Source: Cladocopium goreaui
Taxonomy: Eukaryota > Sar > Dinophyceae > Suessiales > Symbiodiniaceae
Direction of reading: 5' to 3'
Assembly (NCBI GenBank): GCA_947184155.2
Contig: CAMXCT020006635.1
Location: 258,501 to 322,500, forward strand
Length of the DNA: 64,000 nucleotides
Positions 1 to 13,600 of this stretch are shown piece after piece. A model generated the notes under the pieces. It saw only the letters and a list, made by a program, of their open reading frames with translations, was not told the DNA's origin and did not search any database. Position 1 is the stretch's first letter; every line of letters starts with the position of its first letter. A program made the translations under genes and the position numbers.

Positions 1-279
1 GTTCATCTTGTGATGTCAGATTGAAAGGAACAACCACATCAAGATGGAAGCTGGTGAGATCTTGTGAGCCTCAGAACTTACCGCCAAGTTTTTGCTTCAA
101 GCAGGGTCAACTACGAAAACTTTCTGGAAAAAAACGTGTGTCTTTGCCATTGAATGCCTGTTTTCAACGGCAATAGGCCTGCACAAGACATGAAGTGTCT
201 TGAGTCAATTTTCTATCTACAGTATAAACGTTCATTCATGTATACACATGTTCATTTACATAATAATATATATTGTACA

Positions 280-560
280 TTGTTAATATATATATATATG
301 GATGGATAGATAGATTGATTGATAGATTGGCAAGTTGATAGATTGATAGATTGATACATGCATTTATACACATTTACAACATGCAAACCCCATCCTCCCT
401 CTATCATCACACACATATATATATATACAGTATATATGTGCGTACACACACATATATATATATATGTATATATATATGCAGTATATATGTGCGTAAGATT
501 ATGTAAGTACGTATTATATATCCGTCCGACCCACCCATATATATATATATATGTATCCCG
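280..560. repeat. TA-rich and ATAG microsatellite cluster
   Basis: Runs of TATATA are mixed with GATTGATAGATT and CACATATATA. Six-frame ORFs here (Tyr/Ile/Cys repeats) are translations of the microsatellite and not genes. Confidence 0.9.
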
Positions 561-584
561 CCAATCCGCTGGGCCAAGCAAATC

Positions 585-780
585 TCAATAGCACCAAGTT
601 TCTTCTTGCAGTGCCTCATGCTCCGCCTGAATCTCTTGCAGCTGTTCGGTGCGCCTGGCTTTCCTGGCCCAGGGATGTCTGGGGTGTTTGACCTTCTGGA
701 CACATCCAGCCCTTACCTTCCGCCTGTCAGATAGGTACTGTACCCAACTCCAAAATCGCAAGGCAGAACTTGTTACCTAT
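585..780 (-). CDS. Terminal exon with coiled-coil segment
   Basis: The minus strand reads ARKARRTEQLQEIQAEHEAL and ends QEETWCY-stop at 585-587, a short coiled-coil heptad pattern. The frame stays open upstream through FWSWVQYLSDRRK to an AG near 770. It may belong to a gene beyond the ankyrin gene, or be its real end if AATG|GTTTGC near 1393 is used as a donor. Confidence 0.4.
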
Positions 781-1382
781 CTCAGAGGTAACTGGAAGAC
801 TGTGGCAGTTTTCATCACGGAGCCAAATTTTCAAGAACTTCCCTTTGTGTTTTTTGGTGATTGCACGAGATAATTAGATGGACAAACAATTGTTAAAACA
901 AGAAACCTTTTACCGGTTGATGGGGAGCCAAACGGTGCAACTATGTGCAACCTGTAGAGTAGGTCTCACTCAAAGTGTATACCTCACCATCTATATCTCA
1001 CGATCTCCTTCAAACACATGATATACTAGGTCTGACGGTCTGGCCACACTTGCTTGGTGATTGGGACACAACCTCTTGGATCCGCAGCGATCTGACTTCC
1101 AAGGTCCTGATTCTCAGCTTTCGAACCAAGTTCCTGGTTTGATCCTCGTAATCTGAGGCATCAGAGCAAGCAGAGAAGTCAGAGGAATCCACGCCGTCCT
1201 CGGTGAACACATGGTGCCCAAAAAAGGCCCTGTATGCTGTTCGTTGCCAGCAACCATCAAACATATATCAATCTGAAATCCCCAAAAACGATCCTAACAT
1301 ATCTATCACTATCACATTTCTTCCAAATCATCATAGCTGCCCCATCACCCCACCCTACAAATTTCCAGCAATTCCAAGCACT

Positions 1383-1616
1383 TCATGGCAAACCATTGCG
1401 CCAAGCTTCCGACTCGCTGGATCTCTCGGAGTCGGGGTGCAGCATGGCCCACAGCCCATCCCTGCCGTACTTGGCGCCCTTGGCCTCCCGTGCCCTGGGC
1501 GCTGCGCCCTCGGCGGGCGTGGCCTCCGGCGGTGCGGGCGCGGTAGAGCCCTTGGAGTTGCGGGAACGAGGGCGGAGGGAACGGCCCTGTTTCGGGCCGT
1601 CCAAAAAGTCCAGTTC
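1383..1616 (-). CDS. C-terminal exon of the ankyrin gene
   Basis: Seventy-eight codons including TGA follow a CCACTGCCAG acceptor. The reading is rich in Pro, Ala, Arg and Ser (APAPPEATPAEGAAPRARE) and ends SEAWRNGLP-stop. It is GC-rich against AT-rich flanks and looks like a disordered tail. Other frames are also open across this block, but only this one fits the phase-0 exit of the ankyrin exon. Confidence 0.5.
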   Translation of the reverse strand, partial: ELDFLDGPKQGRSLRPRSRNSKGSTAPAPPEATPAEGAAPRAREAKGAKYGRDGLWAMLHPDSERSSESEAWRNGLP

Positions 1617-4600
1617 CTGGCAGTGGCAGGCGAAAGTCGGCGCAACAAACGATGGAAACATCTGAAACAACAGGAGATTTCAGAGCCATGTGTGCCCATT
1701 TTTGAGCAAGTTGCAGGTTGCCGATCTTATGCAACTGGGGAGTTGTCTGAAATGCGCAGGTTGATCCGGGTGGGCATCGCCAAACTTAGCATTTGAAAGA
1801 AGTCGATAGGAAAGCAACGCATGAACTAGCATGACCTGGTTGGTGGTTCTCACCTGTCAAAAACATACTTATGGATTTGATGACCTCACCAACTGATGGT
1901 TGAGCATCCAAGGACTCCAAGGACCCTCTTTTAATCCGTATAGTTTATCAGTTTCCGTGTGACATAATAAACTTTGCATGTATATATATATAGTATCTAT
2001 CTTGCAAATAGTTGTAAAATAACTGAATGTATCAATATATAAATAAAATAAATAAATAAATAAATATATATATATATGTGGTTATACATGTTATACAATA
2101 TGTCATCAATGACCCCCTGCGTCGTCTCCTTCTCCACTAGCATCACCTGCAGGATCTGTTGGCATAGCGTCTGCCCGGCCCGTTGCGCCAAGAGCTCTGC
2201 CGTGCAGCCATCGCCGTTCACCGCGCGACAATCAGCACCCAAGACCAACAAAGTGCTCAACAAATGGGCCTTGGAGTTCAGAATCCAAGGATGGTGAAGA
2301 GTTACACTATGTTACATTTTTCATGGTTAGATGCGATTGTGATACTTATTACTTATGACTATGGTTAATGATACTTATACGGGATTAATAGGTTTACCTC
2401 CAGGAACTATGGTTTATGATACTTATAAGTTACAGCATGTTATAAGTTATAAGTATATTTTTGATCGGCTTTTCTTTTTCCAACAATCTTTTACTGGGGA
2501 CTCCATATTGTTAGTCAATAGTTCTAAGTCATAGAGTAAGTGTTACTCTTCTGATAAATGATTGGTAACTAGTTACCTACAGTAGATTGACAAAACATTC
2601 AAACCCTGCAACACGCAGGGTGTTGAACCCCCGCAGCCCAAAATCTTAATGTTTCAGCGCGCGTGTTACCAAAAGTGATGTTAGGGGTTTGATTTCTTTC
2701 GTCCATTGGGGCTAGTGCATTTCAGGTGACATTAACATTGAACTTTGGGGGCGGGGGGGTTGTACCGGATAGAAGGGTTTTGAATATTTCGTCCATCTAC
2801 GGTGCCAATTGGTGTGTGCGGCATGCCGCACACCTCAGTTGGTACTGTCTGGCTCTCTGATGTTTTCCCATCTTTTTGTCTCCAAACTCTGTTGTGGAAA
2901 CATCACTCTGCATGCTGCCGATCTTATTCCAAACTGTGCAAAACATTGCCTTTTCATAAGTAAAGGCCTCCTGTCTGTCTCCCGTCCCATTTTTTTCTAT
3001 TCCCTAATTCCCAACTGATTCCAAGCTGTAGGAAACATTGTGTTTTCACAGGCAAGTGCATCCTTTGTGCTTCCCGTCTCATTTTTTTCTATTCCCTAAT
3101 TCACGACTAATTCGTTTGACGTTGCCATGCAATCCCCCTAATCTTAAACACACCCCTAGGAGGTCCCAAATATGTTTATATAAATCCCCTACTTGACATT
3201 TCAGCATTGGTTTCTGGGGGTGATTGAAATGACCGGGTGAAAACACATGAAAACTACAGATTTCACCACTCCCAAAAATGGATAATGGAAAAATGTATGG
3301 GAAAGCCCTAGAAATGGTGGTAAAACCCCATGGTTTCCGGCCAAGCTTCTTCGCATCATTAGAAACCATCTAGGAAAAAACGCGGTAGAAACCCTAAACA
3401 TCCGAAACCCTCATTCCTAGATGCATTTTCCATCATTCACCATGGTTGTTTCCCTTGAACCCAGCCATTTCACCATTCATCCAAGCAGCCGCTCCCGCGC
3501 GTGCAGCAAGGTGCAGGGCCGTGTTCTCCATGGGACCCACATCCGCGAGATCCAGCCGGGCACCATACTCGATGAGCAGCTTGACCTTGGCCAAGGTTCC
3601 CTACAACAAATTCCATATAGATATACAAAAAATAGATCTAGATATGTGCAAATTGAAAAATACACATATACATACAATGTATGTATGTATGTATGTATGT
3701 ATGTATGTGTGTATGTATGGATGGATGGATGGATGGATGGATGGATGGATGTATATTTCGTGGGTTTAGTTGGCTAACACCTCCTGGGTTTGAAACAATG
3801 TTGGTTGGCTTGACCTTACATCAATTGATCCATACAAACATCTTAAAGAAATGGAAAAGGTAAACAAATACCAATACATACCAATACTATTTTAGGATTG
3901 GGTGTTCTTCAATTGTTTTAAGGTGGTTGCAGCAAATATCATGCTGGGTGGCCGGTTTGTATGAATAGTAACACAGGCCGTTGATGTACTGTATGGGTAA
4001 TCTCAACATCAATACACACGAATTGATTGACTAGGTATGAACCCATGGGTATGCACTACAGGATCATGACATGTTTGGGTATTGACTACGCGCCTTAATA
4101 AAGGGCCAACAAATTATCGCAGGATGTCATCATCCGGGTTCTGACTGGAAGTGGCCCTAGTTAAGAAAAACATCATGTCAACACCTGGGCCTGCCTGCCA
4201 TGCTAAATGCGGTTTGCAACTAAATTGCCAACCTGCCATATACCACACCTTTTTTGCTTTTTGAATCCCACTTCATCTTTGTTGGGAATCCACACATGGC
4301 CGAAAGCAGCAAACTCGATAGTAGACCACACCTCATCCCTTCAATATCGTACAAGTGAGTTCTTTTCTCATACATGCCTAATTTCACTAATTGGTTTCAA
4401 GATACAGGTTATACATGGTTGTACTATATACTGTAATATACTATATAATTAGTAGATATTAGTAGGGTTTCCCACTTTTTCCACCCAACCTCCAGGCCCC
4501 CCAGGGAGCGCCCAGAACCAAGGTGCGATGTCTGCCGCCAGCTGTTGAACGACCTTGGCCTTGTCCTTGGCCCCTTCCTTCAGCAACCGCTCCACCTCCG

Positions 4601-7600
4601 AACCACAGGCCAGGCAAGCAAGGTGCAACGGCTGGCAGCCGATCTCCGCCTGGAAACTGCGCCACTCCTGCACCACTCTCAGAGAAATGATGGAGGATGG
4701 AGGATGAGGCGAGATGTGTTGAAGGTATTTGTTGCCGGCTTTGGATGGCATGAAGCAGCCGGTGATATTGAGACGGGCTCCCAGGTGAGGATCACATACC
4801 AAACAAGTGACAGCTAGAAGGTCGGTCAAAATGCCAAAGCAGCTACTACAATATCTTTCAGCATCACAAGCCTGGCACCCTGGTGTTCGCGTAAAAACCT
4901 TGGCCTTGGCACCCTGGTCTCCACACCGAACATACCCTAAACTTAACTATGGCATCATGTATAAGACCCATCCCCACAGGCGTTGTCTGAGACATGTTTA
5001 ATCATCATTTTCAATAATGTTCATTCATGTTCCATCTTGACATGGCAATTTCGTGGTATCTCCCCCCATTCTGACACTCATGGTAAAACATGGCGAACTT
5101 GCCACCCACCAACAAGCTGTCCTTGGCATTGAGTGGCCTAGACTCGGCTGCGTGCCGCACTTCTGAGGCGTAGACTAAGCCTGGCTCCAGCAATCGGAAG
5201 CGGTCCAGCTCGTCGAGACAGGCTTTGACCTAGGCGCCCCTGCACATCACAAAGGACCCGGTGGCACTGGTGGGGGCCCAGTGAAATTACGATAATTTAC
5301 TAAGTTGCCTGTAATAATTATAATATTATTCAATATACAGTACCTACATGTATCTACCATAAATAATCATAAATGTATCAGTTCATGGTGGTTAAAACCA
5401 ACTTGTAGCTTCCCCCCACCAAGAAAAAAACAAAACTACAAAAGGAGCACCCCCGAAACTAAGCCGAGTTGACACGCTCTTGGTTGAGCTCATAGCATGC
5501 CTTGCCCAAAGGATTTGTGAACAAAACTGCCTTCTGCTTGTTCCTGGCACATTGCAATTGCAAGCCGAAGAACACGAGTTGCATCTCATGGAGGGGTTGA
5601 TGTCAATGTCTCTTTGATTAAGAGCGCGATGAAACACACAGAAACAACTTGACTTCGAAACGTTTGATGACTTGATGTCGTCCAATGTCTTTATCCCACC
5701 TTACATGGGCCTCAAAGCACCGACTGGGTTCAAAAGCACCTCCCTCTCTCCCTGCCACACTTTTTCCAGTGCCCTGCTTCGTAGCCCCAGACCCTGGCCA
5801 CCCGTGCACAACAATTTGGCAATATAATTTGAGAAAACTCTGATCATATTTAACATGTTCATAGCAAAACACTGACCTACCCCCCAACCGGCTACAGCGG
5901 CTTTTTCGTATATGTCATTTACATGTCCCATTGGTATCATGTTCATTTTTTTAACAACGCATATTTGACGAAGCCATCAACCATACGATCCCATCATCCG
6001 AATATGGTCCCAGCGAGATGCGATTCATCAAGCCATCGAAGCCAAGCTGTGAACTTACCCAGTTGGTAATTTATAAAATAGCGAAGCCGTAGGCCATGCC
6101 ATGGCCCATAGAAATAGATGATAAAAATTGATATACGTACTAAAGATGTGGTGTTATATAGATGATAAACATTATGCTTTAGATGCTTTACCTAGTAGGA
6201 ATTGCTGATCTTAGGCCGTTTTCCATGGTAAACATGTAACATCATGTAACACAAATGACCATCGGGTCCCCAGTTTTTTGGGGCCATCCCCGCCTGCTTA
6301 GCTCGCAGACCTTCACCTGCGATAAGGTGAGCACTCCCGGCAGCACCGTCATTCGGCCGTCCGCCCCGTCAGCTTCAGAGCCACAGATGCGCAGGGAAGA
6401 CGTTGTGAAGGTATGAGAGTTTGACATGTTTGACAGTGCCTGGAAGCAATTTAGACAAACTAACTTTAAAACTAGTTTTTAAATCTCATTGTTTCAGATA
6501 GTCGAATTCGTTTATGATAGTCAATAACTGCATATAGCTGCAAATAGCTAATGACAAGAAATAGCAATCAATTCAGTAAGCGATCGTATGGGATTCTGCT
6601 TGGCTTGCAAACACTAAATAGGTGGCCATATACAATCGTGATTTTGCTTAGGATCTGTGGCCTTCCTGACTTCAAACAGCGTGCGTACATATAACATATA
6701 TATATGTGTGTGTTTGTGTGTTCTATGATAAATATTTGGATACACATGTATACACATATGTATATATATATATATACTATCTATTTATAGTTACACATAT
6801 AGTTATATATATAGGCACATGTATTCATGTAAAATTTTAAAAAAAACGACATCTACATATATATATATATATGACAAAACTGTCTATGTATTCATTTATT
6901 TTTCCGTATAATTTCTAGAATCAAACTGTACATTGACCCTATATACATGGCACTTACTTTGGATGTTTCTAGACCCTCTTAGCAAATGTCGTGCAGCTGT
7001 GGTGCTGGAAGTTGGCTCGTTGGTCATCTACAAGAACCTTTGGCACGGGCGCTTGGGACGAGCCGTGTCGATTGCTTGGCGGGGCCGCAAAGCAGCTTAG
7101 CACATATCATGTATCATCCGCAGAAAATCATTTTTTTGCATGTCTTGAATGTTGTGGAATACACATGAATATACCAGAATATGAATGAATATGATGGAAA
7201 CAGAATGAAATATGATGGACAATGATGCCAGGTTGTGATGGAACCATTTTGGCTTCCCATGTGTCTGCGATTCTCATGAAGCACATGGAAAACGAACATC
7301 CTTGGAAAATCAATCTTGCCTTACCATCTAAATAATAAGACCATGCATTCCAGCATCTCACCAGGGCTTCTCAGACACCGATCCACGCCATCGTCCGGAT
7401 CCCATTCACATCGAGAAACGATGCCCTCCATCTTCAAGCCACCAAAGTCCTTCGTGGCACTGATGGAACTTTTGCCGGATCCCGTGGATTCTGAGTGGGC
7501 ACCACCTTCCAATCTGAAGATAGTCTTGAATCAATTAATGTAGATTTGGCACGGGGATCGCAATAGCTTCCTGATTAGTTTCTGAGTTCTCATTAGTTGC

Positions 7601-10600
7601 AATAATTCCGGGAAACAATCACTTCAAAAGCGTTAAGAAGTAACAAATTGAATGAACTTTTCAAACTTTGAATTCGAACACCCTGACAAAACATGATTCA
7701 ATGTTATCTATGTAAAAAACAACAACACATCCTTAAACCTGCAATCCTCAGTTGCCTGGCAGCATTCGGATTCTACTCCCTCAAACGTCAGGCTTCCGAG
7801 CTGTAGCCAATGGATATTCCGGAAATCTCAGCGAAGAATACCCTCCGGCAATTTGTTACATACCTTCTGGTAAACTAATATAACTATGGAAAATCGCAAT
7901 TTTTAATGGGTAAATCCACTATAAATGGCCATTTTCAATAGCTATGTTAATTTACCAGAGAGTACCCATGGAAGCCTTAGCCCATGTAGTTCGGAGATTT
8001 CCCGAACTTTCTCTCAGTGATTTTCCAGCTTCCTGAACGCCGGAACGCCAGGGTCCTTCCACTCATCGATGTTCTGTGTCAGTTGTGGAAGGAACTCCTG
8101 TTTTGTGAATGTCAAAGCAAATTTGAATTTGTGGCATATCTATTTCTATTTATATATCTATCTATCGATCTATCTATCCTCCATCCACCCATCTCTCTCT
8201 CTCTCTCTTTCTATAATGTATATATATATATATACACAAGCAGTTGGCCTGTTCGACTCCGGATGTGATTTAACGCATGTTTTGTGGGTGCCACCATTGT
8301 TTGTTGGTCATGGATGGTTGCAAACCTCTCCAGCTAGCCACTAGTCACACAGAATATGTATACAGAAACATCCAGAAACATGTATGAATATACGTATATG
8401 TATAAATATGATCCCCCATGTACAGCTCGCTAGATGCTTTGCGGCCGACTTTATAGAGAATAGCCTGGTATAAACTGGAATGGCCACATGTTTGGAGTCT
8501 ATAAAGTGGAAAGCCAACATGTTTTGTCTATAAAGTCAAAATCCAACGTTTGTATAAAGTCGCCTGGCCGCGTAAAAACATAAAACTCGATGTAGGTTTT
8601 TGAGGGTACTTGTGAACATGTCCCATGACTATAAAGTGAGATGCCGAACATCCAGATAGTAATACTTGTGTCGAACAGTGGCACTATAATGTGGATTTCC
8701 TACTAAACAACGATCGTTGTAGTAGCGATGATTTTCTTAATCGCGACGATGGAAGCATCGACATGATTGTCTATAAAGTTGAGGGGCCACGTTCAAACTT
8801 TGGGGGAATATCATCGATCTCATCGATGGGGAACCCAAAAGATTTCGAATGACTTCGAAACCGAACGAAACCGACAGCCAGACAAATATCTATATCGAAG
8901 TCGTTAACAGAATCTATGGTAAAACAAAATCTATGTTGGACTGGCCACTTTATACCCCCTCCCCCAACAGAGAATGCCTCTAACACACTTTCCTTTGAAA
9001 GGGATCCTTGGGGTGAAAAGGGTCCTGGGCGCGCCGCGCGCGCGCGCCAAAATGGCTTCAATTTTGACACCTTTTCGGCGCGCGCGCGCGGCGCGCCCAG
9101 GACCCCATTCACCCTGAGGACCCCTTTCAAGGGAAATTTTCTTCTCTATAAAGTGGCCAGTCCAGGTAAAACCCCTGAAAAAACGGAATCTATGTTGGAC
9201 TGGCCACTTTATACCCCCTCCCCCAACAGAGAATGCCTCTATAAAGTGGCCAGTCCAGGTAAAACCCCTGAAAAAACAGAATCTATGTTGGACTGGCCAC
9301 TTTATACCCCCTCCCCCAACAGAGAATGCCTCTATAAAGTGGCCAGTCCAGGTAAAACCCCTGAAAAAACAGAATCTATGTTGGACTGGCCACTTTATAC
9401 CCCCTCCCCCAACAGAGAATGCCTCTATAAAGTGGCCAGTCCAGGTAAAACCCCTGAAAAAACAGAATCTATGTTGGACTGGCCACTTTATACCCCCTCC
9501 CCCAACAGAGAATGCCTCTATAAAGTGGCCAGTCCAGGTAAAACCCCTGAAAAAACAGAATCTATGTTGGACTGGCCACTTTATACCCCCTCCCCCAACA
9601 GAGAATGCCTCTATAAAGTGGCCAGTCCAGGTAAAACCCCTGAAAAAAACAGAATCTATGTTGGACTGGCCACTTTATACCCCCTCCCCCAACAGAGAAT
9701 GCCTCTATAAAGTGGCCAGTCCAGGTAAAACCCCTGAAAAAACAGAATCTATGTTGGACTGGCCACTTTATACCCCCTCCCCCAACAGAGAATGCCTCTA
9801 TAAAGTGGCCAGTCCAGGTAAAACCCCTGAAAAAACAGAATTATGTTGGACTGGCCACTTTATACCCCCTCCCCCAACAGAGAATGCCTCTATAAAGTGG
9901 CCAGTCCAGGTAAAACCCCTGAAAAAACACATTTTTACCTGGAATGGCCACTTTATACCCCAGCCAGTCGGCTCCAGGACTTTGACCCGGAAACGGAAGG
10001 ACTGACAACAAGGTAAAGGGGGAAAACTACAACGGAGAGGTACAACGGGAAGGCTACCACAAGAAAATGAGACATGTCACGTTTATATACGTTTATTGTT
10101 TTCAATGTGTCATATAGATTGGCGATGATTGGTATATTGAATATGTTGTAGATGTATTTTGGAACATATGTATACCTATGATTCACACATCAATATAAAT
10201 ATATATAAATCATAAACACATGCCAAACCAAAAACTTTTAGCTGAGTATTGTATTCCCAATCTGTTGGCAAATGTCCAGCCGATTCACCATGCGTGACCC
10301 AACAAGATTCAAACTATGGATTGTTTACTTTCGAAAACATTTTTTACTGGTTCTTGCAAACAATTTTATAGAGGATGGGCATGGACCGGCCAGTTTATAC
10401 AGAGGGTGGGGCTGCCAGAAATGACGTGATCAAGCCACTTTATAGAGCTGAACTTTCTTGCAAACCATTTTATAGAGGATGGGCATGTGGCCGTGGTTTT
10501 GGTCCATAGATGTCCATAGATTTTTAGGATGATGTTGGGAGATTGTCGTCATAGATATACGTAGATTCACCCAGTAAAAAAAAAACGAAAGTAAACAATC

Positions 10601-13600
10601 CATAGTTTGAATCTTGTTGGGTCACGCATGGTGAATCGGCTGGACATTTGCCAACAGATTGGGAATACAATACTCAGCTAAAAGTTTTTGGTTTGGCATG
10701 TGTTTATGATTTATATATATTTATATTGATGTGTGAATCATAGGTATACATATGTTCCAAAATACATCTACAACATATTCAATATACCAATCATCGCCAA
10801 TCTATATGACACATTGAAAACAATAAACGTATATAAACGTGACATGTCTCATTTTCTTGTGGTAGCCTTCCCGTTGTACCTCTCCGTTGTAGTTTTCCCC
10901 CTTTACCTTGTTGTCAGTCCTTCCGTTTCCGGGTCAAAGTCCTGGAGCCGACTGGCTGGGGTATAAAGTGGCCATTCCAGGTAAAAATGTGTTTTTTCAG
11001 GGGTTTTACCTGGACTGGCCACTTTATAGAGGCATTCTCTGTTGGGGGAGGGGGTATAAAGTGGCCAGTCCAACATAGATTCTGTTTTTTCAGGGGTTTT
11101 ACCTGGACTGGCCACTTTATAGAGGCATTCTCTGTTGGGGGAGGGGGTATAAAGTGGCCAGTCCAACATAGATTCTGTTTTTTCAGGGGTTTTACCTGGA
11201 CTGGCCACTTTATAGAGGCATTCTCTGTTGGGGGAGGGGGTATAAAGTGGCCAGTCCAACATAGATTCTGTTTTTTCAGGGGTTTTACCTGGACTGGCCA
11301 CTTTATAGAGGCATTCTCTGTTTGGGGAGGGGGTATAAAGTGGCAAGTCCAACATAGATTCTGTTTTTTCAGGGGTTTTACCTGGACTGGCCACTTTATA
11401 GAGAAGAAGATTTCCCTTGAAAGGGGTCCTCAGGGTGAATGGGGTCCTGGGCAGCTCTATAAAGTGACTTGGATGATGTATCTCTTCTTCTTTCGCCCGT
11501 CCGAGTCAGTGACTACGGTCCTTTCAGGACACGGGGAGGAAACGCGAAACTAAGAAACTCTAAACAAATCAAAGCCATAAGTTTACAATGCAAACGTTTC
11601 ACGACAAAACTGGACGTACTCGTTTTCAAAAGAACGCCATAAGGCAGTATGTCGAGCAGGAATGGACCATGTTTTTTGTTGAAATTGCATTTCACCATGA
11701 CTCTATAAAATGCTCTGCCGCAATTTTCTTTCTATAAAGTACCCTGGATGCAGCACAAATTCTTCTTCTTAAAGGGCAAGTTTCACTCTATAAAGTGCTT
11801 TGCCATGTATACAGCCCCAACAGAAAAATATTGGCCCGAAATCATTGGGGAGACATGTTTCTATAAAGTGGATGGTGTGACATATTTTGGCCATTCTTTG
11901 AAGGGAACCAACGGTCTATAAAGTGCATTTCCGCATATATTGAGTCGTTTCCTTGTGGGAAACCAGCCGGGTATAAACTGGAAAACCAACGTTGCAATAA
12001 AGTGATTTTCCAGGTCCAAGGGCATGTTTCTCGCGCAAAACACGGCTTTATCCCCCATTGTCGGTGTATAAAGTGGCGACCGGAAATCCACTTTATAGGC
12101 GCAAAGGATATCCACTTTATAGTGAGCTATACATGGGGGATTAAATATGTATATATATATATATAAATATGTATTGCATACGTATGACTTATGCACATAC
12201 ACATGATACGCGCCTGGGCCGCCACCAAAAAATATTGGCACAATGTAGCATAGATGTGTTTTTGCTGTAGGACTGCGCAGTGAACTTTCTGAAGCCATGC
12301 AGCCCAGTGGCGCTGGGAGACTCAACTACCAAAGCCAACCTTGGCCACGCTTCCAGTGACGAAGAAGTTCGTCCAAATGACTGGGTGGTCAAAGAGGACT
12401 ATTGAAATCATGGTCTTCACAATTCAAACAGCGCATGCTGTGAGTCTTCCTTGCAACTAGCTATAGTTGCACCAACGTATAGGACTTGTACTGAGAAAAT
12501 AGCATGTCCTTGGGGGAGGGCCTTTGGCAACTCGCGAAATCAACAGTGGCCAAGAAATGCGGAAAAAAAAATCGACTGTACTCGCCCCTGCCAATCTAAA
12601 CCTAACGGGATGCTATACAGTCCTCCTCCACTTCTGGCTAAGTATTGGAAACTTAAGTTTCCCAGGCTTTTCAGCTCACGCCCAAAGTACTAAACACAAA
12701 AACACTCCAGTTGCATGGGGAATTCCTTTCGATGGGCTTCTATCGTGGGTCCCTGAAATGCAAAAAGGATCATTTTGGATCACCCAGTGCGGCAATGCCC
12801 GCCCGCTCGGGGGCCCCCAGTGCACCACGGCACAGATCCGCCTTGTGATTCACATTCCTTGGAGCATGCATCACCAGATGGCTGACACTTTAATCATGAC
12901 AGTGTCCATGTAGTCCATGTATATAATTTCATGGTACGAGTATGGGAAAAAGAAGAGGAACATTCAAAAGAAGGGTTGGTGCAGTTGCACATGTGTGTGT
13001 GTCTTAAAACATAGAAACGTGTGTGTGTGTGTTTTAAATATATATATATATAAATATATTTACATATGTATATATACATATATATATAATATATATAGTC
13101 ATAGTCACTCAGTTCTAGAAGAAGTCATCCTGAAAGACATCGAACTACAAGATACTGTAAAGATTTCAAACTGTTATATCAACTATCCCTAAAATGCCTC
13201 CACTTTACCAGCCATTGATGATATCCTCAAATGGGGAAAAATCGCCGGTTTTAAAAGTACTGACCTTGCCGATAAGGCCCTATAAACATAAAGATTATAT
13301 GAGCAAATAAGATCAAATAAGTATAATTACGCATGCATGCATGTAGGACACAATTACATTGCACATTCTGCCACATTCTGCCAACATACAATGGATGGCT
13401 TCGAAATCCTGCACCACCTTGGATGATTGAAACCCTTTTTAATGGGATAAGCTACCTATCAACTGGTGCCGGATGCCCAGCACATCGCCGAGATGCGGCG
13501 TGGGCATTTCATACCACTCATCCTGGCAGCGGTACAAACCACCCGAAGGCAAGGCCCAAATGGCATCGAAGTACCTTGCGGGCCGGGGAATGTCCTGTAG

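Larger units (their letters stand above)
8430..12130. repeat. TATAAAGTGG motif field
   Basis: The motif CTATAAAGTG(G) or its complement occurs at irregular 30-120 bp spacing throughout, for example near 8502, 8530, 8631, 8771, 10436, 11456, 11733, 11787, 11862, 11914, 12066, 12092 and 12113. It is also inside every unit of the tandem arrays. Between motifs the sequence is not repeated. I know of no named family with this arrangement. The field ends sharply at about 12130. Confidence 0.8.

Noticed and set aside
8916..10005. 264- and 115-codon ORFs of a 31-residue repeat
   Set aside because: Translations of the 93-bp palindrome units, whose length is a multiple of three.
12270..12404. Plus-strand terminal exon (NFLKPCSPVALGDSTTKANL) versus minus exon (WTNFFVTGSVAKVGF)
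   Set aside because: Both readings are protein-like. The minus one has good splice sites but no phase partner, so neither was entered as a feature.
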